DNA from: JBBDIP01 sp040880305
GTDB lineage: Bacteria; Bacillota; Sulfobacillia; Fermentithermobacillales; Fermentithermobacillaceae
Assembly: GCA_040880305.1 (NCBI GenBank)
Contig: JBBDIP010000045.1
Coordinates: 1-18,521, forward strand
Reading direction: 5' to 3'
DNA: 18,521 bases
Both the position numbers and the translations under genes were made by a program. The stretch's first letter is position 1; the number at the start of each line of letters is the position of its first letter. The notes under the pieces were generated by a model, which saw only the letters and a program-made list of their open reading frames with translations, made no database searches and was not told where the DNA came from. This document shows positions 14,816-18,521 of this stretch, one piece after another.

Positions 14816-15499
14816 ATGGCATACGATGAGGAGGACTGCCTGCCACTCTCAGGCATCCAGCACTTGGCGTTCTGCAGGCGCCAGTTCGCCTTGATCCACA
14901 TTGAGCGCCTGTGGGCCGAGAACACGCTGACATTCGACGGTCGTGAAATGCACGACCGCGCAGATGACCCGTTTTTCTTCGAATCGAGGGGCACGACACT
15001 CGTCACGAGGTCTGTGCCCCTTCTCTCGCGTGAGTTAGGGCTCTACGGAGTGGCCGATGTAGTCGAGTTTCACAAATGCGTGGGCGATAGCGAGGGCACG
15101 ATCGTCGAGGGACGGGACGGCAGGTGGCAACCGTATCCGATCGAGTATAAGCGTGGGCAGCCCAAGCCGGACGACCGGGACTTGGTCCAGGTATGCGCCC
15201 AGGCGATGTGCCTGGAGGAGATGCTTGGTGTGGACGTCCGCGAAGGTGCATTGTACTACGGGCGCACCCGGAGAAGGCAGGCTGTCATGATTGACGACGT
15301 GCTCCGGAAGCGTGTCGTCGGTCTGGCCTGCGAAATGCACAGGTTGTACGATGACGGCCACACGCCTCTCCCAATCAGGACGAAGGCTTGTGACAACTGC
15401 TCGCTTGCCAATCTCTGTCTTCCGAAGTTGGCTACGCGAAGGGATGTCCGCAGATATGTTCAGTTGATGTCCAAAGATGCGAGGGATCCGCCGAAGTGA
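14816..15499 (+). CDS. cas4: Cas4, Fe-S nuclease for spacer acquisition (type I-C)
   Basis: The product has 227 residues. It opens with the Cas4 start 'LPLSGIQHLAFCRRQFALIH', in which Cys20 is the first cluster ligand; Cys192, Cys195 and Cys201 in KACDNCSLANLCLP complete a predicted [4Fe-4S] site. The RecB-type nuclease core is intact: His46, Asp81 (GVADVVEF), Glu110 and Lys112 (PIEYKRG), then QVCAQAMCLEEM (125-136). In type I-C systems Cas4 binds Cas1-Cas2, recognises the PAM in prespacers and trims their ends, so spacers are inserted in the right orientation. It starts three bases after the cas7c stop with only a weak ribosome-binding site (GTAGGGG), and its TGA overlaps the cas1 start, which suggests coupled translation of the whole block. 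Confidence 0.95.
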   Translation: MAYDEEDCLPLSGIQHLAFCRRQFALIHIERLWAENTLTFDGREMHDRADDPFFFESRGTTLVTRSVPLLSRELGLYGVADVVEFHKCVGDSEGTIVEGRDGRWQPYPIEYKRGQPKPDDRDLVQVCAQAMCLEEMLGVDVREGALYYGRTRRRQAVMIDDVLRKRVVGLACEMHRLYDDGHTPLPIRTKACDNCSLANLCLPKLATRRDVRRYVQLMSKDARDPPK

Positions 15500-16527
15500 G
15501 GAAACTCCTAAATACGCTCTATGTGACGTCGCCTGACGCCAGGCTATCGCGGGACGGCGAGAACGTCGTCGTGATGATTTCGGGTGAGGAGAAGTTCCGC
15601 GCGCCGGTGCACAACCTCGAGGGAGTCGTCTGTTTCAACTACGTCGGGGCGAGCCCGGCAGTGCTTGGCCTATGCTGTGAGCGGCATGTGGCTATATGTT
15701 TCCTGAGCCAGAGCGGCCGCTTCCTTGGCCGGGTGACCGGGGCCGCGACTGGTAACGTCTTGCTCAGGCGGAAGCAGTATCGCGTGGCGGACAGAGTAGG
15801 GGAAGCCTGCACACTTGCTTCTGCCTTCGTTGGAGGCAAGATCGTCAACAGCCGCAGCGTTCTTCTGCGCTTCATACGCGACCACAGAGACAAGAGTGGG
15901 GTAACGCAGGTGTCGGATGCCGCTTCACGCCTCTTGAGCTATGGCGAGCGGCTTCACGAGCAGGCTGATGTCGACGCGGTGCGGGGTCTGGAGGGTGATG
16001 CAGCTCGCGTGTACTATTCCGTTTTCGACCATCTAATCACAGCCGACGACGATGCTTTCCGCTTTCGAGGGCGCAGCCGGCGGCCACCCCTGGACCCGGT
16101 GAACGCCCTGCTCTCGTTCTTCTACACTATCCTTTCGCATGAGTGCGCATCAGCACTGGAGACCGTTGGCCTCGACCCGCAAGTCGGCGTCCTCCACCGT
16201 GACCGTCCCGGACGGCTCAGTCTCGCCCTCGATCTCATGGAGGAATTGCGGCCCTATCTAGTCGACCGTTTCGTGCTCACACTGGTCAATAACGGACAAG
16301 TCAGCCGGGGCGGATTCGTGACGAAGGAATCGGGAGCGGTGATCATGGAAGAGGCGGTGATGAAGACTGTCATAGCCGAGTGGCAGAAGCGAAAGCAGGA
16401 GGAAATCACTCACCCGTTCTTGGAGGAGAAGATGAACGTTGGGCTCATCCCGTATGCTCAGGCTCTCTTGCTGGCGAGGCACCTTCGCGGGGATCTGGAC
16501 GGCTACCCTCCGTTCCTAATCAGGTAA
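15496..16527 (+). CDS. cas1: Cas1 integrase (type I-C)
   Basis: The 343-residue protein begins RKLLNTLYVTSPDARLSRDG, the standard type I-C Cas1 N-terminus, with a beta-rich domain to about residue 90 and an alpha-helical catalytic domain after it. The metal site is intact: Glu166 in LEGDAARVYY, His234 in VGVLHRDRPGR and the acidic group in LALDLMEELRP (Asp246/Glu249). Cas1 with Cas2 forms the complex that joins new spacers to the leader end of the array. The start is GTG at 15496, overlapping the cas4 stop as GTGA; AAGATGCGAGGG upstream gives a modest ribosome-binding site. The end is followed by 45 bp before cas2, with no terminator. Confidence 0.96.
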   Translation: MRKLLNTLYVTSPDARLSRDGENVVVMISGEEKFRAPVHNLEGVVCFNYVGASPAVLGLCCERHVAICFLSQSGRFLGRVTGAATGNVLLRRKQYRVADRVGEACTLASAFVGGKIVNSRSVLLRFIRDHRDKSGVTQVSDAASRLLSYGERLHEQADVDAVRGLEGDAARVYYSVFDHLITADDDAFRFRGRSRRPPLDPVNALLSFFYTILSHECASALETVGLDPQVGVLHRDRPGRLSLALDLMEELRPYLVDRFVLTLVNNGQVSRGGFVTKESGAVIMEEAVMKTVIAEWQKRKQEEITHPFLEEKMNVGLIPYAQALLLARHLRGDLDGYPPFLIR

Positions 16528-16575
16528 GGGACGTCTAGTTGGGGCCCGACCGCTCATGGGAGGTGAGTCAAGTTG

Positions 16576-16863
16576 ATGGTCCTTGTTACGTATGACGTCA
16601 ATACCGAAACGAAGGAAGGGAGGAAAAGGCTGCGCCAAGTGGCTAAACAGTGCGTGAACCGCGGCCAGAGGGTGCAGCACTCCGTCTTCGAATGCCTAGT
16701 CGACCCCGTGGAGCTGGCGGAGCTGCGCAGCAGGCTTGAGAGCATCATCGATCCGGAGAGGGATAGCTTGCGCTACTACAATCTCGGGAACAACTGGCAC
16801 AGGAGGGTTGAGCATGTGGGAGCCAAGCCCGCCTATGATCCTGAGGGACCTATGGTCGTGTAG
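16576..16863 (+). CDS. cas2: Cas2 (type I-C)
   Basis: The protein is about 95 residues, normal for Cas2. MVLVTYDVNTETKEGRKRL (1-19) gives the first ferredoxin-like strand with the conserved Asp of YDV, and RVQHSVFECLVDP is the third-strand block shared by type I-C Cas2 proteins. Cas2 is a dimer that bridges two Cas1 dimers and sets spacer length; nuclease activity is not needed for that. ATG 16576 is chosen, though TTG 16573 just before it would add one residue and is equally well placed behind GGAGGTGA (16559-16566). It is the last cas gene and stops 168 bp before the first repeat. Confidence 0.95.
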   Translation: MVLVTYDVNTETKEGRKRLRQVAKQCVNRGQRVQHSVFECLVDPVELAELRSRLESIIDPERDSLRYYNLGNNWHRRVEHVGAKPAYDPEGPMVV

Positions 16864-17031
16864 CGCGAACCTCTAGCTCGCAGGCAATGCCGGGCCAGTT
16901 CGCGCCAGTCGGTCTTGCAGGTATCCAGCGGCATGGGGACTCATGCATCAGGGGCGATGACCACCGTGGATCGCAGGGTTCGCGGAATTGCCGCCTCAGT
17001 CCCTGGCTAGGTACGGCTTTCCATCCAATGA
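16864..17031 (+). promoter_or_regulatory. CRISPR leader
   Basis: This 168-bp stretch between cas2 and the first repeat is the leader by position. New spacers should enter at its right edge (17031/17032) and the array promoter should lie within it. It is not AT-rich, in keeping with the GC-rich genome. TTGCCG at 16988 could be a -35 box, but no good -10 follows at 16-18 bp. The last bases before the first repeat are TCCATCCAATGA. No gene is visible in it. Confidence 0.75.
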
Positions 17032-18521
17032 GTCGCCTCCCGTGCGGAGGCGTGGGTTGAAACAATCCGGGCGCGGCGCCTGGCCTGAGCGCCGAGGTCG
17101 CCTCCCGTGCGGAGGCGTGGGTTGAAACCTCCCAAGCACCTGTACCCAAAGAAGTGTGAACGGGTCGCCTCCCGTGCGGAGGCGTGGGTTGAAACTCAGG
17201 ACAGGGAACTCCTCTCGCAAGATCCTAGAGTCGCCTCCCGTGCGGAGGCGTGGGTTGAAACTCGTATTCCACGACCTTGCACAGGCTGGGAGAGAGTCGC
17301 CTCCCGTGCGGAGGCGTGGGTTGAAACAGGTAGGTGTCGATGGCGTCCTGAAGCTCAGCGGGTCGCCTCCCGTGCGGAGGCGTGGGTTGAAACAATCCCG
17401 ACCATGTCCTGGCGGACGACGACTCCAGTCGCCTCCCGTGCGGAGGCGTGGGTTGAAACGGGTCCTGGCGACGAGCGGTCACAGGGTGCCCAGTCGCCTC
17501 CCGTGCGGAGGCGTGGGTTGAAACCCATATAGCCTTGGCTCCCAGCAAAATGGCCCAAGTCGCCTCCCGTGCGGAGGCGTGGGTTGAAACTCCCTCTTTG
17601 GTGCAAGCATGTAGTCTAGCGAGGTCGCCTCCCGTGCGGAGGCGTGGGTTGAAACCGGGTCCTGGCGACGAGCAGCGCAGGGGTGCCCAAGTCGCCTCCC
17701 GTGCGGAGGCGTGGGTTGAAACAAAACAATCTATTTGCCCTGCTAGAGGGCCTAAAGTCGCCTCCCGTGCGGAGGCGTGGGTTGAAACGCTACACGTATC
17801 ATCCCTGCTAGAGGCCATCTTCGTCGCCTCCCGTGCGGAGGCGTGGGTTGAAACAGATCAATGCCTACAAGGTCTCTTGTGGGCATTCAGTCGCCTCCCG
17901 TGCGGAGGCGTGGGTTGAAACCCGCTCATCTACTAGGTGGGCGGTGATGCGGTCTAGTCGCCTCCCGTGCGGAGGCGTGGGTTGAAACGCTCACCACGTT
18001 TGGTGGTCAGTGGTTCGGCCAAGGTCGCCTCCCGTGCGGAGGCGTGGGTTGAAACCGGTTGGCAACCTGGACACCGACGTTGCCACACAGGTCGCCTCCC
18101 GTGCGGAGGCGTGGGTTGAAACATTTAGGAGGGAGCACCGAGATGTCCATCAAGGTGTCGCCTCCCGTGCGGAGGCGTGGGTTGAAACCACTTTGGATGT
18201 AGGACCGTAAAACCCCCGTCAAGGTCGCCTCCCGTGCGGAGGCGTGGGTTGAAACCTCTATGGCGATGCGGTGACGGGCCTTACGCACGTCGCCTCCCGT
18301 GCGGAGGCGTGGGTTGAAACTCGTACTGTTGATGCTTAGGGCAGTATCTTGCCGGGTCGCCTCCCGTGCGGAGGCGTGGGTTGAAACTGCTGTCAGCACT
18401 TGAAGGAGAGGGGCGGCATTGGGGTCGCCTCCCGTGCGGAGGCGTGGGTTGAAACACATGAAGCCTCGCCCTCGCCTATCCCAACGCAGGTCGCCTCCCG
18501 TGCGGAGGCGTGGGTTGAAAC
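17032..18521 (+). CRISPR. type I-C CRISPR array: 23 repeats, 22 spacers, reaching the window end
   Basis: Twenty-three copies of a 32-bp repeat start at 17032, 17097, 17164, 17230, 17296, 17362, 17428, 17493, 17559, 17624, 17691, 17757, 17823, 17890, 17957, 18024, 18091, 18157, 18224, 18289, 18356, 18424 and 18490. All copies are identical as read. The repeat begins with GT, then a seven-base stem CGCCTCC / GGAGGCG around a CGTGC loop, and ends in TGGGTTGAAAC. Cas5c should cut at the base of this stem, leaving those 11 bases as the 5' handle of each crRNA. Spacers are 33-36 bp (mostly 34 or 35). Repeat orientation matches the cas genes, with the leader on the cas2 side. The last visible repeat is perfect and ends on the final base, so the array may continue. 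Open reading frames across it on both strands are artefacts of repeat periodicity. Confidence 0.99.

Noticed and set aside
17107..18459. Long open frames with repeating peptides across the array, resembling a repeat protein.
   Set aside because: They are translations of the 32-bp repeats; no start signals, and all six frames show the same artefact.
9156..18521. Possibility of a novel defence system or an extra accessory gene within the cas locus.
   Set aside because: Gene content and order are exactly type I-C, with no unexplained gene between cas3 and the array.

Overview
The window is GC-rich bacterial chromosome with many strong Shine-Dalgarno sites (AGGAGG, GGAGGTG). Together with a duplicated MgtE transporter, a DUF4153 protein and a HicA/HicB-like remnant, this suggests a high-GC Bacillota-like bacterium. 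That placement is inference; no rRNA or other phylogenetic marker is present.

Left part (1-7714): a short degraded gene tail, possibly of an aminotransferase, is followed by a plus-strand pair, a transglutaminase-like protein and a GrpB/UPF0157-family protein. The first has a candidate extended -10 promoter overlapped by a perfect palindrome. Everything from 7714 down to about 1654 is on the minus strand. Two tandem mgtE Mg2+ transporter genes end at a clear rho-independent terminator (4983-5010). A second cluster follows: a DUF4153 membrane protein, an HpcH/HpaI-type aldolase lacking the usual active-site His, and a small CPYC thioredoxin-fold protein. The run ends with an antitoxin-like gene and what looks like the tail of a deleted HicA-type toxin.

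Middle (7715-9155): a 255-bp intergenic region separates the mgtE operon from a divergent gene for a WYL-domain transcriptional regulator. That gene lies directly upstream of the cas operon in the same orientation. The 130 bp between it and cas3 hold two small perfect inverted repeats.

Right part (9156-18521): a complete type I-C CRISPR-Cas locus in canonical order, cas3-cas5c-cas8c-cas7c-cas4-cas1-cas2, then a leader and an array of 23 identical 32-bp repeats with 22 spacers of 33-36 bp. The array reaches the last base of the window and may continue. Cas4, Cas1 and Cas2 acquire spacers. Cas5c should process the precursor RNA, since there is no cas6. Cas5c, Cas8c and Cas7c form Cascade, and Cas3 degrades the target.

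I found no undescribed system. The locus type is well known. The most interesting signals are in the spacers: two near-duplicates with a divergent centre, two adjacent spacers sharing a 12-mer, two adjacent spacers that are almost perfect hairpins, and a strong purine bias at the last spacer base.
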